From Streptomyces sp. NBC_01549 (GTDB taxonomy: Bacteria; Actinomycetota; Actinomycetes; Streptomycetales; Streptomycetaceae), in contig NZ_JAPEPW010000001.1 of NCBI RefSeq assembly GCF_026339955.1, positions 5,451,001-5,515,000 on the forward strand: DNA of 64,000 nucleotides, in the 5' to 3' direction. Position numbers and translations under genes: made by a program. Below are positions 15,134-23,786 of the stretch, piece by piece. Within the stretch, counting starts at the first letter, position 1. The number at the start of each line of letters is the position of its first letter. The notes under the pieces were generated by a model, which was not told where the DNA came from, did not search any database, and saw nothing but the letters and a program-made list of their open reading frames with translations.

Positions 15134-16546
15134 TCACGGGCCTGGCGGCAGCGCCCCGCACAACGCCTCCAACGCCGCCCCGTACGCATGCTCCGAGGGC
15201 GTCGCGTAGCCCACCACCAGCCCGTCCGGCGCGGACATCGTCGCCTCCGGATGCCGGAACTCGGCGAGCCCGTCGAGCGCCACACCCTGCCAGATCGCGG
15301 CCTTGACGGCCGACCGCTCGGCCCCGGGCGGCAGCCGCAGCACCGCGTGCAGCCCGGCCGCGATCCCGGTCACCTCGACATGCGGCGCCCGCTCGGCGAG
15401 CGCCGCGACCAGCCGGTCACGCCGGCCGCGGTACCGCTGCCGCATCCGGCGCACATGACGGTCGTACGACCCGGAGGCGAGGAAGTCCGCGAGCGTCAGC
15501 TGCTCCAGGACGCCGGCCCACGCCTCCCGTTCACCCTTGACGGAGAGCACGGCGTCGACGTAACGCCGCGGAAGGACTATCCAGCCGAGCCGCAGCGCGG
15601 GCGACAGACTCTTGCTGACCGAACCGATGTGAACGACCCGCTCCGGGTCCAGTCCCTGCAAGGCGCCGACGGGCTTGCGGTCGTAGCGGAACTCGCCGTC
15701 GTAGTCGTCCTCCAGGATCACGCCCCCACGCGCGCGTGCCCAGTCGACGACGGCGGCCCGCCGCCGCGCGTGCAGCGGGCCACCGGTGGGGAACTGGTGC
15801 GCCGGCGTGAGCAGGACCGCCCGCTCCCGGCCCAACTCGCCCACCTGGGCGCCGCCCTCGTCCAGCGGCAGCGGCACGGTCCGTACGGACGCGGCGGCCA
15901 GCAGCTCACGGTGGAAACCGAGACCGTAGGACTCCACGGCCAGCGGCCCGCGCAGAACGCCCGGAAAGAGCAGCCGCAGGGCGTGCGCGAAGCCTGAGCA
16001 GATCACGATCCGCCCCGGCTCGGTGCGCACGCCACGCGCGCGTGCCAGGTACTCGGCGAGGGCCTCGCGCAGCTCGACACGGCCCGCGGGATCCCCCGGC
16101 CCGAAGGCCTCGTTGGGCGCCTGCTGGAGCGCCCGCCGGTACGAGGCGAGCCAGGCGGTCCGCGGGAACGACGACGCGTCCGGTGTGCCCTGCCGCAGAT
16201 CGTGCCGCGGCCCGCGCGCGCGTGGCGGGGCCTTCTTCGGTACGCGCTCGGGGGCACCCGGCGGTTCGGAGCGCGCGGCGACCCGGGTGCCCGAGCCCTG
16301 CCGGGCGGTCAGCCAGCCCTCGGCCACGAGTTCGGCGTACGCGTCGGCGACCGTGTTGCGTGCCACGCCCAGGTCGGCCGCGAGCGAACGATAGGGCGGC
16401 AACCGGGTGCCCGGGGCGAGCCTGCCGCCGCGTACGGCGTCGCGCAGCGCCCGGATCAGCGCGGCCCGCCGCCCGCCCGGCCCGGACAGCTCCAGATGCA
16501 GGTCGGCGCCGATCCGCTCCGCAGAATTGACCCATGATTCCGCCAT
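15134..16546 (-). CDS. MocR/PdxR-type regulator (GntR HTH fused to aminotransferase class I)
   Basis: This 470-residue protein has an N-terminal GntR winged helix at about residues 18-90 (LPPYRSLAADLGVARNTVADAYAELVAEGWL). It is fused to a fold-type I PLP-dependent aminotransferase-like domain. The PLP lysine is in GSVSKSLSPALRLGW and the cofactor Asp in ILEDDYDGEF. MocR proteins sense PLP or amino-compound ligands and usually control a divergent neighbour, here the AhpD-like gene. TAGGGT at 16555-16560 (coding strand) ends 8 bases before ATG 16546. Its promoter therefore overlaps that of the divergent gene, which allows joint control. Confidence 0.9.
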   Translation of the reverse strand: MAESWVNSAERIGADLHLELSGPGGRRAALIRALRDAVRGGRLAPGTRLPPYRSLAADLGVARNTVADAYAELVAEGWLTARQGSGTRVAARSEPPGAPERVPKKAPPRARGPRHDLRQGTPDASSFPRTAWLASYRRALQQAPNEAFGPGDPAGRVELREALAEYLARARGVRTEPGRIVICSGFAHALRLLFPGVLRGPLAVESYGLGFHRELLAAASVRTVPLPLDEGGAQVGELGRERAVLLTPAHQFPTGGPLHARRRAAVVDWARARGGVILEDDYDGEFRYDRKPVGALQGLDPERVVHIGSVSKSLSPALRLGWIVLPRRYVDAVLSVKGEREAWAGVLEQLTLADFLASGSYDRHVRRMRQRYRGRRDRLVAALAERAPHVEVTGIAAGLHAVLRLPPGAERSAVKAAIWQGVALDGLAEFRHPEATMSAPDGLVVGYATPSEHAYGAALEALCGALPPGP

Positions 16547-16554
16547 GGAAATGC

Positions 16555-16586
16555 ACCCTACAGCCGGTCTTTGGGGCCCGTAGATT
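16555..16586. promoter_or_regulatory. Overlapping divergent promoters of mocR and the ahpD-like gene
   Basis: The minus-strand -10 candidate TAGGGT is at 16555-16560. The plus-strand -10 candidate TAGATT is at 16581-16586, followed by ATG 16594 after 7 bases. Only 20 bases separate the two hexamers, so each -35 region must overlap the opposing promoter. A regulator bound here would affect both genes. Confidence 0.5.
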
Positions 16587-16593
16587 CATGGGC

Positions 16594-17103
16594 ATGAGGA
16601 CGAACACGAACACCACGAACGCGATGAACGCGATGAACGCGACGACCACCGTTCCCACCCGCCTCGACTTCGCGAAGTCCGCCCCGAAGGTGTTCCGCGC
16701 CCTCGTCGGCTTCGACGCGGCGGCCCGCGACGGACTCGACCCCGCCCTCGTCGAACTGATCCAGATCCGCGCCTCCCACCTCAACCACTGCGCGTACTGC
16801 CTCCACATGCACACCAACGACGCCCGCAAGGCCGGCGAGAGCGAGGACCGGCTGCACATGGTCGCGGTGTGGCGCGAGGCCCGGCACTTCTTCACCGAGA
16901 AGGAGCGCGCGGCCCTGGCCCTCACGGAGGCGGTCACACGCGTCGCCGACGGGGGCGTGCCCGACGACGTCTACGCGGAGGCCTCCGCCCACTTCGACGA
17001 CCAGGAACTGGCTCACGTCCTGGCGCTCATCCTCACGATCAACACATGGAACCGGGTCGCGCTGTCCACGGCGAAGGTGGCGGGCACGGACGGGCGCCGC
17101 TGA
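16594..17103 (+). CDS. Carboxymuconolactone decarboxylase / AhpD-like protein
   Basis: This protein of 169 residues has the AhpD-like catalytic motif CAYCLHMH (Glu-Cys-x-x-Cys-x-x-x-His type) at about residue 66. It is preceded by LVELIQIRASHLNH, as in alkylhydroperoxidase-like or carboxymuconolactone decarboxylase proteins. It likely acts as a peroxidase or thiol-redox enzyme. ATG 16588 and 16594 are both in frame. I choose 16594 because the TAGATT -10 candidate ends 7 bases before it. The N-terminus is an Asn/Thr/Met run encoded by short repeats. It is divergent from, and probably controlled by, the MocR regulator. Confidence 0.85.
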   Translation: MRTNTNTTNAMNAMNATTTVPTRLDFAKSAPKVFRALVGFDAAARDGLDPALVELIQIRASHLNHCAYCLHMHTNDARKAGESEDRLHMVAVWREARHFFTEKERAALALTEAVTRVADGGVPDDVYAEASAHFDDQELAHVLALILTINTWNRVALSTAKVAGTDGRR

Positions 17104-17150
17104 CCCGCCCGGCTTCGCCGGCCCGCGTCCCCGCACCGGCCGGCGGAGCG

Positions 17151-18638
17151 CTACGCGGTCATCGGGCGGTCGTACGGTCCGATCGGCGTCGGCAGCTGCG
17201 ATGTCCCGGCCAGGGCGCGGTCCACGGAGGCCGCCACCGCCCGCCCCTCGGCGATGGCCCACACGATGAGGGACTGCCCGCGCGCCGCGTCCCCGGCGAC
17301 GTACACCTTGGGCACATTGGTCGCGAAGTCGATGCCACGGGTGATCGTGCCGCGGGCGTCGAGGGCCAGGCCGAGCTGGTCGATCAGCCCGTCGCGCCGG
17401 TCGGGCCCCGAGAAGCCGAGGGCGAGCAGTACGAGGTCGGCGGGGAGCGTCCGCCCGGAATCGGGGACAGGGCGGCGCCGCTCGTCGACCTCGACCAGGT
17501 GCAGAGAGCGCACATGCCCCTGCGCGTCCCCGGTGAAGCGGAGCGTGGACGCCGCGAAGAGCCGCGCGTCCGCGTCCGCCGCGGGCGCCGTCTCCAGGTC
17601 GCGGGCCTCCTCGTGCGCGGCCGAGAGCCGGTAGATCTTGGGGTAGGTCGGCCACGGCTCGACGTCCTCGTCGCGCTCGGCCTCCGGCTGCGCGTAGATG
17701 TCGAGCTGGGTCACGGACGCGGCGCCCTCGCGCACGGCGGTCCCCAGACAGTCGGCGCCCGTGTCACCACCGCCGACGATGACCACATGCTTCCCGGCCG
17801 CGGACAGGGGCGAGACCTCCAGATCCCCCTCGCACACCCGGTCGGCCAGCGGCAGATACTCCATCGCCTGATGAATGCCGGCCAACTCCCGCCCTGGAAC
17901 GTCCAGTTCCCGCCATGCCGTGGCGCCCACCGCGAGCACCACGGCGTCGTAGCGCGCCCGCAGCTCGGCTGCCCCGAGGTCCCGACCGACCGCCGTGGAC
18001 GTCCGGAACTTCGTGCCCTCCGCCCGCATCTGCTCCAGCCGCCGGTCCAGATGCCGCTTCTCCATCTTGAACGCGGGGATCCCGTACCGCAGCAGCCCAC
18101 CGATCCGGTCGGCCCGCTCGTACACGGCCACGGTGTGCCCGGCCCGGGTCAGCTGCTGCGCCGCGGCGAGCCCCGCGGGCCCCGACCCGATCACCGCGAC
18201 CGTCCGGCCGGAGAGCCGGTCCGGTGGGCGTGGTGGCGTGAATCCGTCCTCCCAGGCGCGGTCGGCGATGGCGACCTCGACGTTCTTGATGGTCACCGCG
18301 GGCTGGTTGATCGCGAGGACACAGCCCGCCTCGCAGGGCGCGGGGCACAACCGGCCGGTGAACTCGGGGAAGTTGTTCGTCGCGTGCAACCGGTCGCTCG
18401 CCGCCCGCCAGTCCTCGCGTGAGACGAGGTCGTTCCACTCGGGAATCAGATTGCCCAACGGGCAGGCGTCGTGACAGAACGGGATGCCGCAGTCCATACA
18501 GCGGTCGGCCTGCCTGCTGATGATCGGCAACAGCGCACCGGGGACGTACACCTCGTTCCAGTCCCGCACCCGTTCCTCGACGGGCCGACGGGGATACTCC
18601 TCACGCGGAGTGGTCATGAATCCCTTGGGATCGGCCAT
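17151..18638 (-). CDS. gltD: Glutamate synthase small subunit-like NAD(P)H oxidoreductase (orphan GltD)
   Basis: This 495-residue flavoprotein feeds electrons from NAD(P)H to glutamate synthase or related partners. Two N-terminal 4Fe-4S cysteine clusters are visible in RCMDCGIPFCHDACPLGN and RLCPAPCEAGC. The FAD motif is VAVIGSGPAGLAAAQQL, the NAD(P) motif VVIVGGGDTGADCLG, and the C-terminal FAD motif VYVAGDAARGQSLIVWAI. ATG 18638 has GGGAG upstream and is preferred over GTG 18653. The large subunit gltB is normally adjacent but is absent here, with neighbours AhpD-like and DUF1772 genes. It either pairs with a distant GltB or serves another enzyme. Confidence 0.88.
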   Translation of the reverse strand: MADPKGFMTTPREEYPRRPVEERVRDWNEVYVPGALLPIISRQADRCMDCGIPFCHDACPLGNLIPEWNDLVSREDWRAASDRLHATNNFPEFTGRLCPAPCEAGCVLAINQPAVTIKNVEVAIADRAWEDGFTPPRPPDRLSGRTVAVIGSGPAGLAAAQQLTRAGHTVAVYERADRIGGLLRYGIPAFKMEKRHLDRRLEQMRAEGTKFRTSTAVGRDLGAAELRARYDAVVLAVGATAWRELDVPGRELAGIHQAMEYLPLADRVCEGDLEVSPLSAAGKHVVIVGGGDTGADCLGTAVREGAASVTQLDIYAQPEAERDEDVEPWPTYPKIYRLSAAHEEARDLETAPAADADARLFAASTLRFTGDAQGHVRSLHLVEVDERRRPVPDSGRTLPADLVLLALGFSGPDRRDGLIDQLGLALDARGTITRGIDFATNVPKVYVAGDAARGQSLIVWAIAEGRAVAASVDRALAGTSQLPTPIGPYDRPMTA

Positions 18639-18795
18639 GGCCGTCTCCCTCACCTACGCGTACCGGTACGGGACCGCGCGACCATCGAGCCTCTCCGGCC
18701 CACGGCCTACGGCGGCACTCCTTTCCCGCCACGATACGTCGCCTCCTGGGGCCCTGCCGCTCAGCCGAGGGCCTCGAACGCGGGTGACGGCCGCC

Positions 18796-19275
18796 TCAGG
18801 TGAGGGCCAGCGTGTACGAGAGCGCCGCGGCGGCCGACGCGACCGCACGGATGTGGTTCCACCTCGTCCACTCGCGCACGTACGAACGCCAGTACACGGC
18901 GGCCTCCGGCGTGCCCGGGTCCATCTTCAGCAGCGCGTCGTTGCGCGGGACGTTCGCGACGACCGTCACCCCGAACGTCCCGAACAGATACAGCGCGCTG
19001 CCCAGCAGCAGCTCCACCGTCCCCTCGTCGGGCAGCAGCACGAAGGTGACTACGGCGAGCACGGCACACAGCCCCGCCGACCCGACGAACACGAGCATGA
19101 ACGGCGGGCGCACCGCGGCCACGTTGATCTCGTTCATCGCCGCCACGCCCTGCGCGGGCGGCAACTCAGCGAGCCCCCGCATCACGAACGTCGAGAACCC
19201 GCAGAACACCCCGGCCACCAGCCCGCAGCCGAGCACCCCCAGGACGGTCAGCACGAAATACGGTCCATCGATCAT
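18796..19275 (-). CDS. DUF1772 membrane protein (anthrone oxygenase-like fold)
   Basis: This 159-residue protein starts at ATG 19275 with GGGGAG upstream. Four hydrophobic segments are visible (VLTVLGVLGCGLVAGVFCGF, FMLVFVGSAGLCAVLAVV, a LLLGSALYLFGTFGVTV block, and a C-terminal AVASAAAALSYTLAL). The DUF1772 signatures are VVANVPRND and YWRSYVREWTRWNHIRA. Some relatives act as anthrone oxygenases, but most are uncharacterised. It is cytoplasmic-membrane located. It is a single gene that runs in the same direction as gltD but is separated from it by 157 bases. Confidence 0.8.
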   Translation of the reverse strand: MIDGPYFVLTVLGVLGCGLVAGVFCGFSTFVMRGLAELPPAQGVAAMNEINVAAVRPPFMLVFVGSAGLCAVLAVVTFVLLPDEGTVELLLGSALYLFGTFGVTVVANVPRNDALLKMDPGTPEAAVYWRSYVREWTRWNHIRAVASAAAALSYTLALT

Positions 19276-19443
19276 GACAACTCCCCGTCGCTCCCCGAAG
19301 CCAAAGATCCTGCACGGCACCCACCGTCACCACAAGTGAAATCGCGTACTGCCACAGTGACCATGGCCGAAGGGCGCGGGGGCATGCGCGCGCGTCCAGA
19401 ACCGGGTGGTGCGGGGGAGCGGTCGCACCGCTCCACGGCGGGG

Positions 19444-20139
19444 TCACGCGCCCGCCGTGAGCTCGTCGCGCCACCCCTGGAGCCGCGCCTCGACGGCGGC
19501 CGCGATCCGCCGACGCGCCTCGTGCCGCGGCACACCACTCATCAGCAACTGGTCGTACGGAGTGTCCGTGTGCCGTACGGCGGCACGGACCGCCGCCGTC
19601 ACCGCCGCCTCGGACAGCGCACGGCCCGCGGCGCTGCGTCCCACCCGCCCGCTCCCGCGCACCGAGGCGTGCGCGGCGACCGCGTGCGCCCGGTCGGCGG
19701 GACACCCGGGAAACAGCCGGCGTATCTCCCGCGCGAACACCTCCGTGAACCGCAGATCCTCCGCCTCCCGCCGTCGCGCGTCCCGTGCGCGGCGCCGCCG
19801 TCGCGCCTCCGCGTCCGCCAGGCACCGCTCCTCGGCCCTGGCGAGCGCCGCCTCCTCGACGAGGACGCCCTGCCGCTCGTAGCGGCTCCGCCGTCGGTTG
19901 AAGCGCACCACCACCGCCGACAGCGCGCCGCCCTCCCGCGACCGGCGCGTCAGCGCGGTGTCGCCTCGCGGCAGGAACACCAGGTGCCCCAGGTCCGCGC
20001 AGTCCAGACACCGCGGCTCCCCCTCCTCCAGCACCAGCAGCGCCAGCGGCCCGCTCCGGCACTCGGCACAGCGCCGCTTCTTGAGCGGCTGGATGACGAG
20101 AAGTCCGCTACGAGGCGGGGGGGTTGCGATCGGTGCCAT
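19444..20139 (-). CDS. DUF2293 domain protein with a CxxC...CxxC zinc ribbon
   Basis: This 231-residue protein starts at ATG 20139. The N-terminal part has two CxxC pairs (RRCAECRSG and RCLDCAD), suggesting a zinc ribbon. The middle is a highly Arg/Glu-rich helix. The C-terminal DUF2293 domain (from about residue 130) shows FPGCPADRAHAVAAHASVRGSGRVG and the YDQLLMSGV motif. The charge pattern and ribbon suggest nucleic-acid binding, which is inference. No operon partner is present. Confidence 0.8.
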   Translation of the reverse strand: MAPIATPPPRSGLLVIQPLKKRRCAECRSGPLALLVLEEGEPRCLDCADLGHLVFLPRGDTALTRRSREGGALSAVVVRFNRRRSRYERQGVLVEEAALARAEERCLADAEARRRRRARDARRREAEDLRFTEVFAREIRRLFPGCPADRAHAVAAHASVRGSGRVGRSAAGRALSEAAVTAAVRAAVRHTDTPYDQLLMSGVPRHEARRRIAAAVEARLQGWRDELTAGA

Positions 20140-20326
20140 GAGTGGTTCATTCCCCCGCCCGGGGCGTCCTCCTACGCGATGCCGCCCCTTCTCGATGCCG
20201 CCGCCTCCTCGATCCCCCGGGCCCCGTCCCCCCGCGCCCGGTGCCCGGTGCCGCGCGCGTCTTGCGCACCGCCTCGCCGCCCGCCACGCCCACGGGAACG
20301 ATGCGTGGTCGCGGCATCATGGGCCT

Positions 20327-20959
20327 GTGCGACTCGAAGCGATCACCTGGGAACGGCTCGGCGACCTCCTCGCCGAGCGCCTGCTCGACCTGAAGCCGGA
20401 CGACGGCAGTCCGTGGCCGCGGATCGCCTTCGACGGAGCCCCCGCCGCCCGGCCCGGCGACCTCGCGCGCCGCGTCTGTGAGGCGCTGCGCATACGCGGC
20501 CGGTCCTCGCTCGTCGTCGGCACGGAGGGCTTCCTGCGCCCCGCGTCGCTCCGGTTCGAATACGGTCACAAGGACGCCGAGGCGTACTACGACGGCTGGG
20601 CCGACACCGGCGCCCTGTGGCGCGAGGTCTTCGGTCCGCTCGACCCGGGCGGTGACGGCCGCGTCCTGCCCGACCTCTGGGACCCGGTCACCGACCGCGC
20701 CACCCGCAGCCCCTATGTCCAGCTCCCGCCCGGCGGGCTGCTGCTGCTCCACGGCCCCTTCCTGCTACGGCACTGGTTCCCGTTCGACCTGAGCGTCCAC
20801 GTCCTCCTCTCCCCGGGCGCCCTTCGCCGCCGAACTCCGGAACCCGAACACTGGACCCTGCCCGCCTTCGAGCGCTACGAGACCGAAGTCGACCCGGGCG
20901 CCACGGCCGACGTCCTGGTCCGCGCCGACGATCCACGCCACCCGGCGTGGAACGGCTGA
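20327..20959 (+). CDS. Uridine kinase-like protein lacking a clear Walker A
   Basis: This 210-residue protein starts at GTG 20327 (VRLEAITWERLGDLLAERL). It resembles Streptomyces proteins annotated as uridine kinase-like, with IAFDGAPAARPGDLARRV where a P-loop (GxxGxGK) would be expected, then VVGTEGFLRPASLRFEYGHKD and LPPGGLLLLHGPFLLRHW. The P-loop position lacks the GK(S/T) triad, so nucleotide phosphorylation is doubtful. Later strands (FDLSVHVLLSP) match P-loop kinase topology. The upstream frame is rich in Arg/Pro and unlikely to be coding. It stands alone between the DUF2293 and CBS genes. Confidence 0.65.
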   Translation: MRLEAITWERLGDLLAERLLDLKPDDGSPWPRIAFDGAPAARPGDLARRVCEALRIRGRSSLVVGTEGFLRPASLRFEYGHKDAEAYYDGWADTGALWREVFGPLDPGGDGRVLPDLWDPVTDRATRSPYVQLPPGGLLLLHGPFLLRHWFPFDLSVHVLLSPGALRRRTPEPEHWTLPAFERYETEVDPGATADVLVRADDPRHPAWNG

Positions 20960-21087
20960 GCGGCGGCCACGCAAGCACATTCGGGACTTCCGGGTGCGCG
21001 CCCCTGGGGACACGGCAAGAATGAAGGGCGCCGGGACTAGCGGTGTGTTCCGCGCCGCGCCGGCCGTCCGGCACCGGGAGGTACTTC

Positions 21088-21516
21088 ATGACCACCGCCG
21101 GAGACATCATGCACCGTGGCGCCCAGTGGATCCCCGCCCACGAGACCCTGGACCGCGCCGCCCAGCTGATGCGCGAGCTCAACGTGGGCGCGCTGCCCAT
21201 CAGTGACGAGAACGAACGGCTCTGCGGCATCCTCACCGACCGCGACATCGTCGTCGGCTGTGTCGCCATGGGCCACGACCCTGCCCGGGTCACCGCGGGC
21301 GAGATGGCCCAGGGCACCCCGCGCTGGATCGAGTCGGATGCCGACGTCGGCGAGGTGCTCCAGGAGATGAAGGGGCACCAGATCCGCCGGCTTCCCGTGA
21401 TCGAGAACAAGCGCCTCGTCGGCATGATCAGCGAGGCCGACCTGGCCCAGCACCTGACGGACGAACAGCTCGCCGCGTGGGTCGAGAGCGTCTACGCGAG
21501 GAGCGCGCTGCGCTGA
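21088..21516 (+). CDS. Tandem CBS-domain protein
   Basis: This protein of 142 residues starts at ATG 21088 with GGGAGG upstream. It consists of two CBS motifs only (AGDIMHRGAQWIPAHETLDRAAQLM, then GEMAQGTPRWIESDADVGEVLQEM, each ending in an ILTDRD or MISEADL strand). Such stand-alone CBS pairs bind adenine nucleotides and act as energy or ligand sensors. The partner is unknown. It is convergent with corA, with 85 bases between stops and no strong hairpin seen there. Confidence 0.9.
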   Translation: MTTAGDIMHRGAQWIPAHETLDRAAQLMRELNVGALPISDENERLCGILTDRDIVVGCVAMGHDPARVTAGEMAQGTPRWIESDADVGEVLQEMKGHQIRRLPVIENKRLVGMISEADLAQHLTDEQLAAWVESVYARSALR

Positions 21517-21601
21517 CCGCGCGGACTCTCCCGACCGGCAGGACCATGAGCACGCACTCCCGCCCGGCCGGCCGTGCCGGGCGAGGGGCGGCTCACCGCT
21601 C

Positions 21602-22729
21602 TCACAGCCAGCCGTTGCGCCGGAACCCCCGGTACAGGACGAGGCAGGCGAGCGTGATCACGCCGATGACTATGGGGTAGCCGAACCGCCAGTGCAGTTC
21701 CGGCATGTGGTCGAAGTTCATGCCATAGACCCCACAGACCATCGTCGGCACGGCGATGACCGCCGCCCATGCCGTGATCTTCCGCATGTCCTCGTTCTGC
21801 GCCACCGTCACCTGCGCGAGGTGTGCCTGCAGGATCGAGTTGAGCAGTTCGTCGAACGCGGCGACCTGCTCGGTGACCCGCAGCAGATGGTCGGAGACGT
21901 CCCGGAAATACGCCTGTATCTCCGGGTCGACCACCCGTATCGGCCGGGTGGCGAGCTCCTGGAGGGGGCGGGCGAGCGGCACCACCGCCCGCTTCAGGTC
22001 GAGGAGTTCGCGCTTGAGCTGGTAGATGCGGCCCGCGTCCGCCCGCGCGCCGTTCTCGGCGAACACGTCGGCCTCGACATGGTCGATGTCCTCCTGGACC
22101 GAGTCCGTGACATGCACGTAGTCGTCGACCACATGGTCCGCGATCGCGTGCAGCACCGCGGCCGGGCCCTTGGCGAGCTGACGGGTGTCGGCCTCCAACT
22201 CCTCGCGCAGCGGCCCCAGCGACCCGTGCCGTCCGTGTCGCACGGTGATGACGAAGTCGGACCCGACGAAGACCATGATCTCGCCGGTGTTCACCACCTC
22301 GCTGGTCGCCGTCAACTCCTTGTGCTCGACGTAGCAGACCGTTTTGAACACCGCGAACAGTGTGTCGCCGTACCGCTCCAGCTTCGGGCGCTGATGAGCC
22401 TCCACCGCGTCCTCGACGGCCAGCGGGTGCAGGTCGAAGAGGTCGGCGATACCGGCGAACTCCTGGTCCGTCGGCTCGTGCAGCCCGAGCCAGACGAAAC
22501 CCTCGTCGCTCTTGCGGATCCGCTCCACGGTCTCGACGAGATCGCGGCCAGCCGGGACCCTGGCGCCGTCCTGGTACGCCACGCAGTTCACCACCGCCGT
22601 GCCCAGCGGGGACCGTGCGGGGTGACTCAGGTCGACACGGGTACGCCGCCGGGCCAGCCGCGCCACCTTCCGCAGGCCGCCGACCTTGCCGAGGCTCGTG
22701 ACCTTCCGCAGATTCCCTGCCATGGACAT
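21602..22729 (-). CDS. corA: CorA-type magnesium/cobalt transporter
   Basis: This 375-residue membrane channel for Mg2+/Co2+ has a large cytosolic N-terminal domain. Two C-terminal membrane helices follow (VIAVPTMVCGVYGMNF and YPIVIGVITLACLVLY), with the diagnostic YGMNF motif at the end of the first. A basic N-terminal segment (SLGKVGGLRKVARLARRRTR) is typical of actinobacterial members. ATG 22729 with an AAGGAGAT ribosome-binding site is preferred over the upstream frame to 22837. It functions as a homopentamer by family knowledge. Confidence 0.92.
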   Translation of the reverse strand: MSMAGNLRKVTSLGKVGGLRKVARLARRRTRVDLSHPARSPLGTAVVNCVAYQDGARVPAGRDLVETVERIRKSDEGFVWLGLHEPTDQEFAGIADLFDLHPLAVEDAVEAHQRPKLERYGDTLFAVFKTVCYVEHKELTATSEVVNTGEIMVFVGSDFVITVRHGRHGSLGPLREELEADTRQLAKGPAAVLHAIADHVVDDYVHVTDSVQEDIDHVEADVFAENGARADAGRIYQLKRELLDLKRAVVPLARPLQELATRPIRVVDPEIQAYFRDVSDHLLRVTEQVAAFDELLNSILQAHLAQVTVAQNEDMRKITAWAAVIAVPTMVCGVYGMNFDHMPELHWRFGYPIVIGVITLACLVLYRGFRRNGWL

Positions 22730-22989
22730 CCGGATCTCCTTGCGTGGATCTCCCCGCGCCGCGCTTTGCGCCCTGGCGTGCAAGTCTGCCAGTCCTTCGC
22801 GGCTGTCGGGAAAGCCTGTGGGAACGGAACGTTCCACTTCGTTTCAGGGGTGCCGGGCGGCATCGGGCCGGATCGGGCAGGGTCGCTGTCCGAGCGTCAG
22901 AGGCGGGCGGTGCCCGCGGTGACGCACGGGTGGGGAGAACGGGAGCGTCGGCGATTCCGGACAAGCGGGTCAACTGGGATGATCGCTGC

Positions 22990-23781
22990 ATGACGCAAAC
23001 CGACGGCTATCTCCTCGACAACCGGCAGACCGAGGCGGGAAAGCGCTTCGACGCCTTCGCCACTCTCTTCGACCCCACGACCTTCCGGCACATCGAGCGC
23101 TTCGGCATCGGGTCCGGCTGGCGCTGCTGGGAGGTCGGGGCGGGCGGCACATCCGTGGTGTCCTGGCTCGCCAAGAAGGTCGGCCCGACCGGGCGGGTCG
23201 TGGCGACCGACATCGACACGTCGTGGGCGGCCTCGGCGGCCCGCCCACCGGTCGAGATCCAGGTGCACGACGTGGCCGCCGAGGAACCGCCGGGGGAGGG
23301 CTTCGACCTCGTGCACGCACGGCTTGTGCTGGTCCATGTGCCGGACCGGGAGCGGGCGTTGCGCTCGATGGTCAAGGCGCTGCGGCCCGGCGGGCGGCTT
23401 CTCCTCGAGGACGCCGACCCCGCGCTGCAGCCCCTGCTCTGCCCCGACGAGCACGGTCCCGACCAACAGCTCGCGAACCGGCTCAGGCACGGCTTCCGCA
23501 AGCTGCTCTCCGAGCGCGGCGCCGACCTCTCCTACGGCCGCAAACTCCCGCGCCTGCTGCGGGAGGCGGGACTGCGCGAGGTGGAGGCCGACGCGTACTT
23601 CCCCGTCACCTCGACGGCCTGCGCCGACCTCGAGGCGGCGACGATCCGTCAGATCCGCGACCAGCTCGTCACCGCGGGACTCGCCACCAACGAGGACATC
23701 GACCGCCATCTGGTGAACGTGGCCTCCGGCTCGATGGATCTGGCGACCGCGCCGATGATCTCGGCCTGGGGACGCAAGTAG
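22990..23781 (+). CDS. Class I SAM-dependent methyltransferase
   Basis: This 263-residue protein has SAM-binding motif I as WEVGAGGTSVVSWLA, motif II around VVATDIDTSWA, and a post-motif FDLVHARLVLVHVPDRERAL with LRPGGRLLLEDAD. A family of Streptomyces methyltransferases has this layout, and substrates are unknown. ATG 22990 follows GATGAT by 6 bases, a weak leaderless signal. The stop is only 5 bases from the end of the convergent psuK gene, so the two transcripts must overlap or share a terminator within coding sequence. Confidence 0.85.
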   Translation: MTQTDGYLLDNRQTEAGKRFDAFATLFDPTTFRHIERFGIGSGWRCWEVGAGGTSVVSWLAKKVGPTGRVVATDIDTSWAASAARPPVEIQVHDVAAEEPPGEGFDLVHARLVLVHVPDRERALRSMVKALRPGGRLLLEDADPALQPLLCPDEHGPDQQLANRLRHGFRKLLSERGADLSYGRKLPRLLREAGLREVEADAYFPVTSTACADLEAATIRQIRDQLVTAGLATNEDIDRHLVNVASGSMDLATAPMISAWGRK

Positions 23782-23786
23782 CGCCG

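Noticed and set aside
22815-22840. GGAACGGAACGTTCC upstream of corA as an SOS or heat-shock site
   Set aside because: The spacing does not fit any known box and the position lies between divergent genes without other support.
22744-22989. Upstream extension of the methyltransferase frame
   Set aside because: It is Arg/Ser-rich sequence without similarity. ATG 22990 begins the conserved fold.
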